This document shows, piece after piece, positions 33,998-42,598 of a stretch of DNA of 64,000 nucleotides (position 1 is the stretch's first letter; every line of letters begins with the position of its first letter). The notes beneath the pieces were generated by a model. The model was not told the DNA's origin. It saw nothing but the letters and a program-made list of their open reading frames with translations, and made no database searches. Position numbers and translations under genes: made by a program. This DNA comes from Flavobacterium omnivorum. Its GTDB lineage: Bacteria > Bacteroidota > Bacteroidia > Flavobacteriales > Flavobacteriaceae. Location: assembly GCF_900099915.1 (NCBI RefSeq), contig NZ_FNDB01000001.1:372001-436000 (forward strand). The letters are read 5' to 3'.

Positions 33998-35128
33998 ATG
34001 AAAAAAATCCAAATGGTTGACTTAAAAAGTCAATATGAAAAAATAAAAGACGTCGTTAACATTTCTATTCAGGAAGTTTTAGACACTAATACCTATATTA
34101 ATGGACCTCAAGTTCATCAATTTCAAAAATCTTTAGAAGAATATCTTGACGTAAAACACGTAATTCCTTGTGCAAATGGAACCGATGCGTTGCAAATTGC
34201 CATGATGGGAGTGGATTTAAAGCCCGGTGATGAGGTAATCACTGCCGATTTTACTTTTGCTGCGACAGTGGAAGTCATTGCTCTATTGCAATTGACTCCC
34301 GTTTTAGTAGATGTGGATTTGTTCAACATGAATATTTCTATTGAAGGAATCAAAAAAGCGATTACGCCAAAAACAAAAGCAATTGTACCGGTACATTTGT
34401 TTGGTCGTGCCGCCAATATGGAAGCTATTATGGCTATCGCCAAAGAATATAACTTATACGTTATCGAAGATAATGCGCAAGCGATTGGTGCCAACTGTAA
34501 ATTTTCGGATGGGACTAAAAAGAAAGCGGGAACGATTGGACACGTGGGAGCAACTTCGTTTTTTCCTTCTAAAAATCTTGGATGTTATGGAGATGGTGGA
34601 GCGATTTTTACGAATGATGATGCTTTGGCGCACAAACTTCGCGGAATTGTAAATCACGGAATGTATGAGCGATACCATCATGATGTTGTAGGTGTAAATT
34701 CTAGATTAGACAGTATTCAGGCAGCGGTTTTGAACGCTAAGTTGCCTTTATTAGATGATTATGGAAGAGCCAGACAAGACGCAGCCAGGAAATATTCTGC
34801 TGCTTTTGAAGGGCATAAAAATATCGTTGCGCCAAGTATTTGTGATATTTGCGACTGTCACGTTTTCCATCAATATACGTTACGAATTATTGGTGCTGAC
34901 AGGAATGGTTTGATGCAGCATTTATTAGACAAAGGAATACCTTGTGCTATTTATTACCCAATTCCGTTGCATTCGCAAAAAGCATACGCTGATTCTCGTT
35001 ACAAAGAAGAAGATTTTCCAGTAACCAATCAATTAGTGACGGAAGTCCTTTCATTGCCTATGCACACCGAATTAGATGACGAGCAAATTAAGTTTATCAC
35101 GGATTCGGTTTTAGAATATTTAGGATAA
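33998..35128 (+). CDS. DegT/DnrJ/EryC1/StrS sugar aminotransferase
   Basis: PLP-dependent transamination of a nucleotide keto-sugar to an amino-sugar for surface polysaccharide. 376 residues. The PLP lysine is K192 in TSFFPSKNLGCYGDGG; PCANGTDAL (58-64) and 'ADFTFAATVE' bind the cofactor phosphate. 'VHLFGRAANM' and 'DNAQAIGA' match the family. The sugar substrate is not evident. It is followed by galE, so the two may work on the same nucleotide sugar. Confidence 0.92.
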   Translation: MKKIQMVDLKSQYEKIKDVVNISIQEVLDTNTYINGPQVHQFQKSLEEYLDVKHVIPCANGTDALQIAMMGVDLKPGDEVITADFTFAATVEVIALLQLTPVLVDVDLFNMNISIEGIKKAITPKTKAIVPVHLFGRAANMEAIMAIAKEYNLYVIEDNAQAIGANCKFSDGTKKKAGTIGHVGATSFFPSKNLGCYGDGGAIFTNDDALAHKLRGIVNHGMYERYHHDVVGVNSRLDSIQAAVLNAKLPLLDDYGRARQDAARKYSAAFEGHKNIVAPSICDICDCHVFHQYTLRIIGADRNGLMQHLLDKGIPCAIYYPIPLHSQKAYADSRYKEEDFPVTNQLVTEVLSLPMHTELDDEQIKFITDSVLEYLG

Positions 35129-35133
35129 TTTTA

Positions 35134-35192
35134 GTAGAGACGCGATGTATCGCGTCTTTTTTATAAACGAGAAGACGTAATACATCGCGTTC
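35134..35192. repeat. TAGTAGAGACGC-type palindromic repeat
   Basis: AGACGCGATGTATCGCGTCT, a near-perfect palindrome (35138-35157) with T-run, then a diverged inverted half (AGACGTAATACATCGCGTTC, 35173-35192). Related palindromes starting TAGTAGAGA occur at 36236-36260 and 45108-45135. It could terminate the aminotransferase transcript. Confidence 0.75.
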
Positions 35193-35210
35193 ATCTAAAA
35201 ACAAGATATC

Positions 35211-36224
35211 ATGAAAATACTAGTTACAGGAGGTTTGGGTTTTATAGGATCACATACCGTAGTTGAATTGCAAAACGAAGGATATGAAGTTATAGTTGTA
35301 GACAATTTATCAAATACTTCCTTGAGTGTTTTGGACGGAATTCAGAATATTACGGGAAAAGTTCCGGCTTTCGAAAAATTAGATTTACGCGAAAAAGAAA
35401 AAGTGCAGGATTTTTTCAAAAGGCATCATGATATTTCAGGTGTCATTCATTTTGCAGCTTCGAAAGCAGTGGGAGAAAGTGTAGAAAATCCGTTGTTGTA
35501 CTATGAAAATAATATCAATGCCTTGGTTTACGTTTTGCAGGAATTGCAGCAAAAACCGGAAGCGAATTTTATTTTCAGTTCTTCTTGTACGGTTTATGGT
35601 CAAGCCGAAACTATGCCCATTACTGAAAATGCTTCTATTCAAACAGCGATGTCGCCTTATGGTAATACAAAGCAAATAGGAGAAGAAATAATAACTGATA
35701 CTGCCAAGGTTACTAATATTAATGCTATTTTATTGCGTTATTTTAATCCTATCGGTTCACATCCATCAGCTGAAATAGGAGAATTGCCTATAGGAGTTCC
35801 TCAGAATTTAGTGCCGTTTATTACTCAAACTGGCTATGGATTGCGCAAAGAATTAGCTGTTTATGGAGACGATTATCCAACTCCGGATGGGACTGCCATT
35901 CGCGATTATATTCACGTAGTCGATTTGGCGAAAGCCCATGTTATCGCTTTGCAACGCTTACTGAACAAAAGAAATACAGCTAAAGTAGAAACCTTTAATC
36001 TGGGAACCGGAACCGGAAGCTCCGTTTTAGAAGTGATCCATACTTTCGAAAAAGTGAGTGGTAAAAAATTGCCTTATAAAATTGTAGGACGCAGAGAAGG
36101 TGATATAACTTCGGCTTACGCCAATACCGATAAAGCGAACGATGTTTTGGGATGGAAAGCGCAATCTACGCTGGAAGAAGCGATGGCAAGTGCCTGGAAA
36201 TGGGAACAGAAAATTCGTTCTTAA
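35211..36224 (+). CDS. galE: UDP-glucose 4-epimerase
   Basis: Interconverts UDP-glucose and UDP-galactose (or the N-acetyl forms) via NAD. 337 residues. Rossmann motif GGLGFIG (7-13), the catalytic Y150-x3-K154 in YGNTK, preceded by FSSSCTVYG (122-130). 'RYFNPIGSHPS' and 'RDYIHVVDLA' are the usual GalE landmarks. With the upstream aminotransferase it points to nucleotide-sugar supply for glycans. Confidence 0.93.
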   Translation: MKILVTGGLGFIGSHTVVELQNEGYEVIVVDNLSNTSLSVLDGIQNITGKVPAFEKLDLREKEKVQDFFKRHHDISGVIHFAASKAVGESVENPLLYYENNINALVYVLQELQQKPEANFIFSSSCTVYGQAETMPITENASIQTAMSPYGNTKQIGEEIITDTAKVTNINAILLRYFNPIGSHPSAEIGELPIGVPQNLVPFITQTGYGLRKELAVYGDDYPTPDGTAIRDYIHVVDLAKAHVIALQRLLNKRNTAKVETFNLGTGTGSSVLEVIHTFEKVSGKKLPYKIVGRREGDITSAYANTDKANDVLGWKAQSTLEEAMASAWKWEQKIRS

Positions 36225-36235
36225 AAATGCACAAT

Positions 36236-36260
36236 AGTAGAGATGCACTGCAGTGCATCT
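36236..36260. repeat. TAGTAGAGATGCA palindrome, copy 2
   Basis: AGATGCACTGCAGTGCATCT (36241-36260) is a perfect 20-bp palindrome preceded by TAGTAG. The same family as 35134-35192 and 45108-45135. Confidence 0.85.
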
Positions 36261-36278
36261 CCATAAAAATATACTAAG

Positions 36279-36312
36279 AATCCCAAATTATCACAATAAT
36301 AATTTGGGATTT
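36279..36312. terminator. Bidirectional terminator between galE and fabD
   Basis: AATCCCAAATTA, 9-nt loop, TAATTTGGGATT, with T-run to the right and A-rich sequence to the left. Confidence 0.82.
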
Positions 36313-36337
36313 TCAGTTTTATAAGATATTCGAAAAT

Positions 36338-37213
36338 TTACGCATTTGCAGTAACCGCTTCTTTATCAATTTTTCCAATCAATCCAGCTAATACTTTTCC
36401 TGGACCTACTTCAGTAAATAAAGTAGCACCGTCAGCAATCATTTGTTGTACAGATTGTGTCCATTTTACCGGAGCAGTCAACTGAATAATTAAGTTCTTT
36501 TTGATTTCGTTTGGGTCAGAAACTGCACTAGCCGTTACATTTTGGTATACCGGACAAACAGGAGTTGAGAACGTAGTCGCTTTAATAGCTGCAGCCAATT
36601 CTTCACGAGCAGGTTCCATCATTGGTGAGTGAAAAGCACCGCCAACAGGTAATAATAACGCCCGTTTTGCACCTGCTGCTTTCATCGCTTCACACGCTTT
36701 TTCGACTGCTGATGTTTCTCCAGAAATCACTAATTGCCCTGGGCAGTTGTAATTTGCAGCGACTACAATTCCGTCAATAGAAGCGCAAACTTCCTCCACA
36801 ATAGTGTCAGCCAATCCTAAAACGGCAGCCATTGTCGATGGTTTTATTTCGCAGGCTTTTTGCATGGCCAAAGCTCTTTGTGAAACTAATTTTAATCCAT
36901 CTTCAAAGGACAAAGCACCATTAGCTACTAAAGCGGAAAATTCACCTAATGAATGTCCAGCTACCATTTCTGGTTTAAAATCTTCACCTAATGTTTTTGC
37001 TAAAATCACTGAATGCAAGAAAACAGCAGGCTGCGTCACTTTGGTTTCTTTCAATTCCTCGGCTGTTCCTTCAAACATGATGTCTGTGATACGGAAACCT
37101 AAAATTTCATTGGCTCTTTCGAATAATTCTTTTGCCAGCGCAGAATTCTCATATAATTCTTTACCCATTCCTGTAAATTGCGCGCCTTGACCTGGAAATA
37201 CGTATGCTTTCAT
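36338..37213 (-). CDS. fabD: Malonyl-CoA:ACP transacylase
   Basis: Transfers malonyl groups from CoA to acyl carrier protein for fatty acid synthesis. 291 residues, the usual length. FPGQGAQFTGMG (6-17) holds the first GQGAQ motif; S88 in AGHSLGEF is the nucleophile; the acyl-binding Arg is in the 'SQRALAMQKA' helix; the catalytic His is in GGAFHSPMM. It stands alone with its own promoter and terminator. Confidence 0.95.
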   Translation of the reverse strand: MKAYVFPGQGAQFTGMGKELYENSALAKELFERANEILGFRITDIMFEGTAEELKETKVTQPAVFLHSVILAKTLGEDFKPEMVAGHSLGEFSALVANGALSFEDGLKLVSQRALAMQKACEIKPSTMAAVLGLADTIVEEVCASIDGIVVAANYNCPGQLVISGETSAVEKACEAMKAAGAKRALLLPVGGAFHSPMMEPAREELAAAIKATTFSTPVCPVYQNVTASAVSDPNEIKKNLIIQLTAPVKWTQSVQQMIADGATLFTEVGPGKVLAGLIGKIDKEAVTANA

Positions 37214-37272
37214 GTGTTTATTTTAAAGATTGAAAAAATTTGAAGATTGAAAAGTTAGTTTCAATCGGGATG

Positions 37273-37302
37273 CAAAAATACTATTTTTTGTGCTATTACA
37301 AA
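37273..37302 (-). promoter_or_regulatory. Promoter of fabD
   Basis: On the minus strand TTTG (37302-37299), 18-nt spacer, TATTTTTG (37280-37273), 60 nt before the ATG. Close to consensus. Confidence 0.65.
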
Positions 37303-37394
37303 TCAGGTGACTCTATTCTTTAAAATTGACGCTTTCTAATGTGTAACATTTAGTAGTATTAAAGACTAATTAGAAACTATAAAGATTGAATATT

Positions 37395-39038
37395 ATGAAA
37401 AAGATTTTCTCCATTGCGTTCTTATTCCTTTTTGGATTTTTACTTTTTTACATCAACCTGCCTGTACTTCATTATGGTTTTACTGGTTTTGCTGTTATTT
37501 TTTTACTGTTGGTGATTCTTGGAATTTTGTTTTCAATAGGGCTTTCCGTTTCGCAGCAAACCAAACAAGTTAAGATTGTTTCCAAGCCAAACAAGTTTTT
37601 GTCTATTCTGGCAGGAATGCTTTTAGTGTATTGTATTGCGCTTCCTTTTGTAACCAGCATAAAAATTTTCCGAAGCGATTCGTATCAAAAATTAATTGGC
37701 GAGGTTAAAAACGGTCAAAAAATCACCAATCACATTGCTCCAATTTCTATTGATAAAATCCGTGTGGTCGATGAGGAACTAGCCCATCTTTTGGGAGAAA
37801 AAGTTTTAGGTTCGCAACCTGCTTTAGGAAGTCAAGTAGAATTAGGTGATTTTTGCATCCAAAAAGTAGATAACAATTTGTATTGGGTAGCACCGCTACT
37901 GCATTCGGGTTTTTTTAAATGGTTTAACAATCAAGAAGGAACCGCGGGATATGTTATGGTTTCTGCAACTAATGAACGTGATGTAAAATTAGTTCAGAGT
38001 ATAGGAGGGAAGGATATCAAAATTAAATACCAACCAGGCGCCTATTTTCAAAGTGATATTCACAGACACGTTTATTTTAACGGCAATGCTACTGTTGGTT
38101 TGGCTGATTTTAGTTTTGAAATAGATGATGCAGGAAAACCATTTTGGATTGTTACCAAATATGGAAAAAAAATTGGTTTTGCTGGAAAAGAGGCTATTGG
38201 AACTATTGTCGTTGATGCACAATCTGGTACTATGAATGAGTATCGTATTGCCGCAACTCCAAAATGGGTTGATCGAATCCAGCCATTGGATTTTATTGAA
38301 GATCAATTGAACGATTGGGGTGAATATGTGCACGGGTATTGGAATTTTTCTAACGCGGACAAACTTCAAATTACAGAAGGTTTGACATTGGTTTACGGAA
38401 AGAACAATAAATCGTATTGGTATACTGGATTGACTTCGGTGGGGAAAGATGAGTCGGCAGTGGGTTTTGTATTGGTAGATACCAGAACCAAAGAAACTAC
38501 CTTTTACAAACAAGGTGGTGCAACTGAATTTGCTGCTCAAAGTTCCGCGCAAGGGAAAGTTCAAGAAAAAGGATACAAGGCTTCTTTGCCTATTCCTTAC
38601 AATATTAATAACATTCCCACCTATGTGATGACGCTGAAAGATGATGGCGGATTAGTTAAAATGTTTGCGATGGTAGCCATTTCAGATTATACCATTGTAG
38701 GGGTGGGCAATACAATGCGAGAAACGTTGACTTCGTTTAAAAACGTATATAATATGTCGGATAATAAAATAAATCCGAATAGTGTTTCCAATAAAAAAAT
38801 ACTGAAATCAGTGGTGACCCGAATCCAGAATGATGTCAAAAACGGGAATAGTTTCTATTATTTCAAGGTCAAAGATTATCCTAATATTTTTGTGGGTTCA
38901 TCCCAAATATCCAATCAATTGCCAGTAACAATGGTGGGTGATAGTATACAAATTTCCTTTGATGTGGATTTAGAAGAAGTAATAGATGTTTCCAGTTTTG
39001 AGAATATCAATCTAAAATCAAGTATGAAATCGAAGTAG
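37395..39038 (+). CDS. Unrecognised membrane protein with large extracytoplasmic region
   Basis: 547 residues. Three hydrophobic segments near the N-terminus (about 2-24, 28-48 and 63-87), then ~450 residues of soluble, strand-rich sequence with repeats of 'G.V.VDA.TG' and 'VGFVLVDTRTKET' type, which resemble PepSY-like or sensor beta sheets. 'YWVAPLLHSGFFKWFNNQEGTAGYV' and 'NTMRETLTSFKNVYN' are conserved-looking but not assigned. I cannot name its function. The ATG at 37395 follows an in-frame TTG at 37386, which adds only three residues. Confidence 0.7.
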   Translation: MKKIFSIAFLFLFGFLLFYINLPVLHYGFTGFAVIFLLLVILGILFSIGLSVSQQTKQVKIVSKPNKFLSILAGMLLVYCIALPFVTSIKIFRSDSYQKLIGEVKNGQKITNHIAPISIDKIRVVDEELAHLLGEKVLGSQPALGSQVELGDFCIQKVDNNLYWVAPLLHSGFFKWFNNQEGTAGYVMVSATNERDVKLVQSIGGKDIKIKYQPGAYFQSDIHRHVYFNGNATVGLADFSFEIDDAGKPFWIVTKYGKKIGFAGKEAIGTIVVDAQSGTMNEYRIAATPKWVDRIQPLDFIEDQLNDWGEYVHGYWNFSNADKLQITEGLTLVYGKNNKSYWYTGLTSVGKDESAVGFVLVDTRTKETTFYKQGGATEFAAQSSAQGKVQEKGYKASLPIPYNINNIPTYVMTLKDDGGLVKMFAMVAISDYTIVGVGNTMRETLTSFKNVYNMSDNKINPNSVSNKKILKSVVTRIQNDVKNGNSFYYFKVKDYPNIFVGSSQISNQLPVTMVGDSIQISFDVDLEEVIDVSSFENINLKSSMKSK

Positions 39039-39042
39039 TTCA

Positions 39043-39077
39043 AAAGGGCTTAAAGAATTTTCTTTAAGCCCTTTTTC
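39043..39077. terminator. Bidirectional terminator
   Basis: AAAAGGGCTTAAAGAA TT TTCTTTAAGCCCTTTTT; serves the convergent membrane-protein and DUF6370 genes and touches the DUF6370 stop codon. Confidence 0.85.
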
Positions 39078-39400
39078 TATTTTTTAGGTAATACTTTAAA
39101 TGAGGTGACTTTGAATTTATTGTCAACGACTTTACCAACAACTTCCGCTTTTCTAATAGCGGTACAAAAACCATCACTGGCATGTGCATCTCCGTGGGAA
39201 TCGATGGAACTTCCGTCAACAAAATAGGATTTTCCTTCGATGCGAACTGCTAATTCGCAACCGTGACCCTCCATTCCAAATTGGCATTGTCCGCACGAAG
39301 CTTCGACAATTTGAGGTTTTGGCTCTTCTTTTTTATCTTTATCCTGAGCACTTGCAAGTGTTGCAGAGAATAAAATAGCTAAGTATAGTAACTTTTTCAT
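39077..39400 (-). CDS. DUF6370-like cysteine-rich exported protein
   Basis: 107 residues: signal peptide (1-19, TLASA-QD), a charged linker (DKKEEPKPQ), then EASCGQCQFGMEGHGCELAV with three cysteines, and GFCTAIRKAEVVGKV. The C-x2-C ... C ... C pattern may bind metal or form disulfides. It looks like the DUF6370 family of Flavobacteria, function unknown. The ATG at 39400 is the start; the frame is open further upstream but lacks a signal peptide there. 40 nt after the DUF983 gene. Confidence 0.7.
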   Translation of the reverse strand: MKKLLYLAILFSATLASAQDKDKKEEPKPQIVEASCGQCQFGMEGHGCELAVRIEGKSYFVDGSSIDSHGDAHASDGFCTAIRKAEVVGKVVDNKFKVTSFKVLPKK

Positions 39401-39440
39401 AAATGTTTCAATTTTTCCTTTAGCTAAGATACAGGTTTTT

Positions 39441-39803
39441 TTACATCGAATAATTTTTAAACATGTAAATCCACAATAATCTGGAAAGACGAATATTAAT
39501 AGAAGCCATGGCAATAATCACCACCGCAATGATTGGAATGATTCGTAAATCAAAATTTTCAGTAAAGAAAAATTGAGCAATAGTGAACGTAGCAATACTT
39601 TGCGCCACTGTCAGACCATAATTCACATACATGGCGCCATAAAAATAGCCAGGTTCTTTCTCGAACTTATTGTTGCAATGCGGGCAATATTCATTCATTT
39701 TGGGAAACCCAATGTGTAAGAAAATATTTTTTTCTTTGAAAACTTTCCCCTGAAGACAGTGAGGGCAATCGTTATGCAGGATGTGTACAATAGAATTTGA
39801 CAT
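39441..39803 (-). CDS. DUF983 membrane protein
   Basis: 120 residues. N-terminal zinc-ribbon-like cysteines (NDCPHC ... EYCPHC, C-P-H-C twice) followed by two membrane helices (about 50-100), then a basic tail. This is the DUF983 layout, function unknown. ATG at 39803 was chosen; another in-frame ATG lies six residues upstream. Confidence 0.8.
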   Translation of the reverse strand: MSNSIVHILHNDCPHCLQGKVFKEKNIFLHIGFPKMNEYCPHCNNKFEKEPGYFYGAMYVNYGLTVAQSIATFTIAQFFFTENFDLRIIPIIAVVIIAMASINIRLSRLLWIYMFKNYSM

Positions 39804-39895
39804 CGTTATAAATTTTATCAAAGGTATTTCTTATTCATGTCATGGATGTTTTCTATATTCGCTTATAGTAGCACAATAAAGACATTTTTAACAAA

Positions 39896-40759
39896 ATGAA
39901 AAAATATCCTATTTATAACATTCAGCGATTTAACTGTAATTCAGTGAATAGTGATTTGTACATTAATACCTTCAAGAATCATTTAATTGATCATAGTTTT
40001 GTAGAGGAACCGCACCGACATAATTCCTATGTTCTAGTCTTTTTTACTAAAGGTTCGGGAACACATGAAATTGATTTTGATGTGTTTGCGATTCAGCAGG
40101 GAAGTATGTTTTTCCTGCAACCCGGACAAATGCATCATTGGCATTTGTCTGATGATGTGGAAGGATTTGTAATTTTCTATTCGCAGGAAATGTATAATCT
40201 GTATTTTGGACAAAAAACAATCGCCGACTATCCATTTTATTCTTCGGTGGACAATAAGCCGGAAATGATTTTCGATGCAACCGAATCAAAAGCAATTCTC
40301 CCTTATTTTGAAAGTCTGATTGCAGAAACGCAATCGGATCAGCTGTTGAATCAAGATAAAATCATGAATTTGTTAGATATTATCCACATTGAAATTGCCA
40401 GAAAATATAATGAAACCCATCTGCACGAAGCACATTCCTACAATGTGAAAATTAAAATGTTTGAAACGGTTTTAGAAAATAATTATAGGATAGAAAAAGC
40501 ACCTTCTTTCTATGCATCGCAATTGGCTATAACTTTGAAACACTTGAACAGGATTTGCAATGAAATGCTTCAAAAAACCACTACTGAAGTAATTACAGAC
40601 AGAATCATTCTCGAAGCAAAACGCATGTTGATGGATAAAAAGTTTACCGTCAATGAAATTGCAACGCGATTAGGCTTTGATGATTATTCGTATTTCACCC
40701 GATTGTTCAAGAAATATACAGGAATGACTCCGACAGATTTTCGTGTTTCTAAAAAGTAA
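39896..40759 (+). CDS. AraC family transcriptional regulator
   Basis: 287 residues: an N-terminal cupin-type sensor (about 20-130, HRHNSYVLVFFTKGSGTHEID and 'GQMHHWHL') and a C-terminal two-helix-turn-helix AraC domain (about 190-287) with 'TVNEIATRLGFDDYSYFTRLFKKYTGMTP'. It probably senses a small ligand and regulates a nearby or distant operon; no operator was identified. Divergent from the DUF983 gene. Confidence 0.9.
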   Translation: MKKYPIYNIQRFNCNSVNSDLYINTFKNHLIDHSFVEEPHRHNSYVLVFFTKGSGTHEIDFDVFAIQQGSMFFLQPGQMHHWHLSDDVEGFVIFYSQEMYNLYFGQKTIADYPFYSSVDNKPEMIFDATESKAILPYFESLIAETQSDQLLNQDKIMNLLDIIHIEIARKYNETHLHEAHSYNVKIKMFETVLENNYRIEKAPSFYASQLAITLKHLNRICNEMLQKTTTEVITDRIILEAKRMLMDKKFTVNEIATRLGFDDYSYFTRLFKKYTGMTPTDFRVSKK

Positions 40760-40789
40760 TGGGGGATCAATCTCGTTTCCTTAAGACGT

Positions 40790-40849
40790 TTGTCAAGTCG
40801 AGCGCAGTCGAGACTAACCGTTGAGTCTCGACTGCGCTCGACTTGACAA
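40790..40849. repeat. Perfect 26-bp inverted repeat between araC-type and purT genes
   Basis: Left arm TTGTCAAGTCGAGCGCAGTC... (40790-40815), 8-nt loop AACCGTTG, right arm exact reverse complement (40824-40849). GC-rich in an AT-rich genome and without T-run. Probably an intergenic REP-like element that forms a stable hairpin between convergent genes. Confidence 0.92.
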
Positions 40850-40865
40850 TATTATCTATAGTAAA

Positions 40866-42026
40866 TTACGAATGCACGGTAACCAAACTGGCTGCTTTCT
40901 TCGCTTTTTCTACCACTTCTTCAATTGGAGTTTCTAAAGTATCATTGACTAAAGCTACAGCCATTCTTCTGTGCGGACGAGAAGTTGGTTTGCCAAAGAT
41001 TCTGAAATCTGTTTTGGGTAAGGAAGCAATTTTTTCTATTCCGGAATAGGTTGGATTTGTAGAATTTTCCGAAGCTAAAATTACAGCACTCGCTCCCACT
41101 TTTTCTAATGTAATTTCGAAAATAGGTAAACTGAGAATAGCTCGTAAATGCAACTCAAATTCATTAAAGTTTTGCGTTCCGGCTAAAGTTACCATTCCTG
41201 TATCATGAGGTCGAGGCGATAATTCCGAGAAATAAACGCCATCATCAGCCAAGAAAAATTCGACTCCAAAAAGTCCTGCGCCACCCAAGGCTTCGGTTAC
41301 TTTTTCGGACATGTCTTGCGCTTCGTATAAATCCTTGTCGGATATTCTGGCGGGTTGCCAGCTTTCCTGATAATCGCCACGTTCTTGCCGGTGACCTATT
41401 GGCGTACAGAAAAGTGTTGGATTATTATTTTGTACCACCGTTAATAAAGTAATCTCTGAATTGAATTTGACGAAAGCTTCTACAATTACTTCTACCACAT
41501 CGCCGCGGGAACCTTCCACGGCATAATTCCATGCTTTTTCGATATCCTCTTCGGTTTTTATGGTTGATTGTCCTTTTCCAGACGAAGACATTAAGGGTTT
41601 TACCACGCAGGGCATTCCAACGGCTTCGACTCCTTTTTGTAATTCCTCGGCAGTGGTGGCGTAGCGATACTTGGCGGTTTTTAAACCTAATTCTTTGGAC
41701 GCTAAATCCCGAATCGCTTTCCTATTCATCGTGAAGTTTGACGCTTTCGCAGAAGGAACTACGTTTATACCTTGTTTCTCGTAATCATAAAAACGTTCGG
41801 TTCTAATGGCTTCTATTTCAGGAACGATGAAATCTGGTTGGTGTTTGGCGACGATTTTGTCTAACGCATCTCCGTCTAGCATGTTGATGACTTCAAAATC
41901 ATGGGCAACTTGCATTGCCGGAGCATTTTCGTAACTGTCCACCGCGATTACGGTTTGTCCGATACGTTGTGCAGCGATTGTAAATTCTTTTCCTAATTCG
42001 CCTGAGCCTAGCAATAGTATTTTCAT
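40866..42026 (-). CDS. purT: Formate-dependent phosphoribosylglycinamide formyltransferase
   Basis: ATP-grasp enzyme that makes formyl-GAR from GAR, formate and ATP in purine synthesis, bypassing 10-formyl-THF. 386 residues. [11 protein letters not shown] starts the N-terminal domain; ATP-grasp motifs '[17 protein letters not shown]' and '[25 protein letters not shown]' bind ATP and Mg. ATG at 42026. A GC-rich inverted repeat lies just downstream. Confidence 0.94.
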   Translation of the reverse strand: MKILLLGSGELGKEFTIAAQRIGQTVIAVDSYENAPAMQVAHDFEVINMLDGDALDKIVAKHQPDFIVPEIEAIRTERFYDYEKQGINVVPSAKASNFTMNRKAIRDLASKELGLKTAKYRYATTAEELQKGVEAVGMPCVVKPLMSSSGKGQSTIKTEEDIEKAWNYAVEGSRGDVVEVIVEAFVKFNSEITLLTVVQNNNPTLFCTPIGHRQERGDYQESWQPARISDKDLYEAQDMSEKVTEALGGAGLFGVEFFLADDGVYFSELSPRPHDTGMVTLAGTQNFNEFELHLRAILSLPIFEITLEKVGASAVILASENSTNPTYSGIEKIASLPKTDFRIFGKPTSRPHRRMAVALVNDTLETPIEEVVEKAKKAASLVTVHS

Positions 42027-42089
42027 TTTTTTTGAAGTCTTAATTAGAATGTAAAAATACTAAATTGCTTTTTTATGACTGCAGATTAC

Positions 42090-42446
42090 CTACAAATTTT
42101 GCCCGAAAGTCAATAGATTATGATCAGGATCCAATATCGCAAATTCTTTTTGTCCCCAAGGCTTGATTTCCAGAGGACCATTGGGATGAATGGTAACGCC
42201 GTTGTTCAAGAAGTTTTTATAAACGGTTTCGATATCCTGCACCCGAATGTAAACTCCTGAGTAATTTTCGACAGCATTAATTGTTGCAAATTCAAAAAAA
42301 TGAATTTCAATACTGTCTTTTTGCACCATCAAATACCCGTCAAAATCTGCGTTTCCCCATTCCTTAAAACCCAATTGGTTTATATAGAAATCTCTTGTGA
42401 TTATTTTGTTACGCATAGGTAACTTTGGGTTGATGGCAGTGAGCAT
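42090..42446 (-). CDS. VOC (glyoxalase/bleomycin-resistance) family protein
   Basis: 118 residues in one VOC fold of two beta-alpha-beta-beta-beta modules: 'FYINQLGFKEWG', 'EIHFFEF' and 'FAILDPDHNLLTFGQ'. The E/H/E metal positions are only partly apparent. Substrate unknown; such proteins include bleomycin-binding proteins and dioxygenases. Located between purT and the HrgA-like nuclease, without clear operon partners. Confidence 0.82.
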   Translation of the reverse strand: MLTAINPKLPMRNKIITRDFYINQLGFKEWGNADFDGYLMVQKDSIEIHFFEFATINAVENYSGVYIRVQDIETVYKNFLNNGVTIHPNGPLEIKPWGQKEFAILDPDHNLLTFGQNL

Positions 42447-42598
42447 GATGGTTTGGGTTTAGATTATTGATATTAATTTGGTTATTTTTTATGGACGCGG
42501 AAAGAGTTGCTGCCAATCTTATACAAAAAATTTGAGTAAATTGTTATCTTGATTTGAATGAAATTAAGTGAACTAGAATACTGTTGAAGCCATTTGCA

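Noticed and set aside
40748..40790. Operator for the AraC-type regulator just after its gene
   Set aside because: Nothing but plain AT-rich sequence and the left arm of the 26-bp palindrome; no repeated half-sites.
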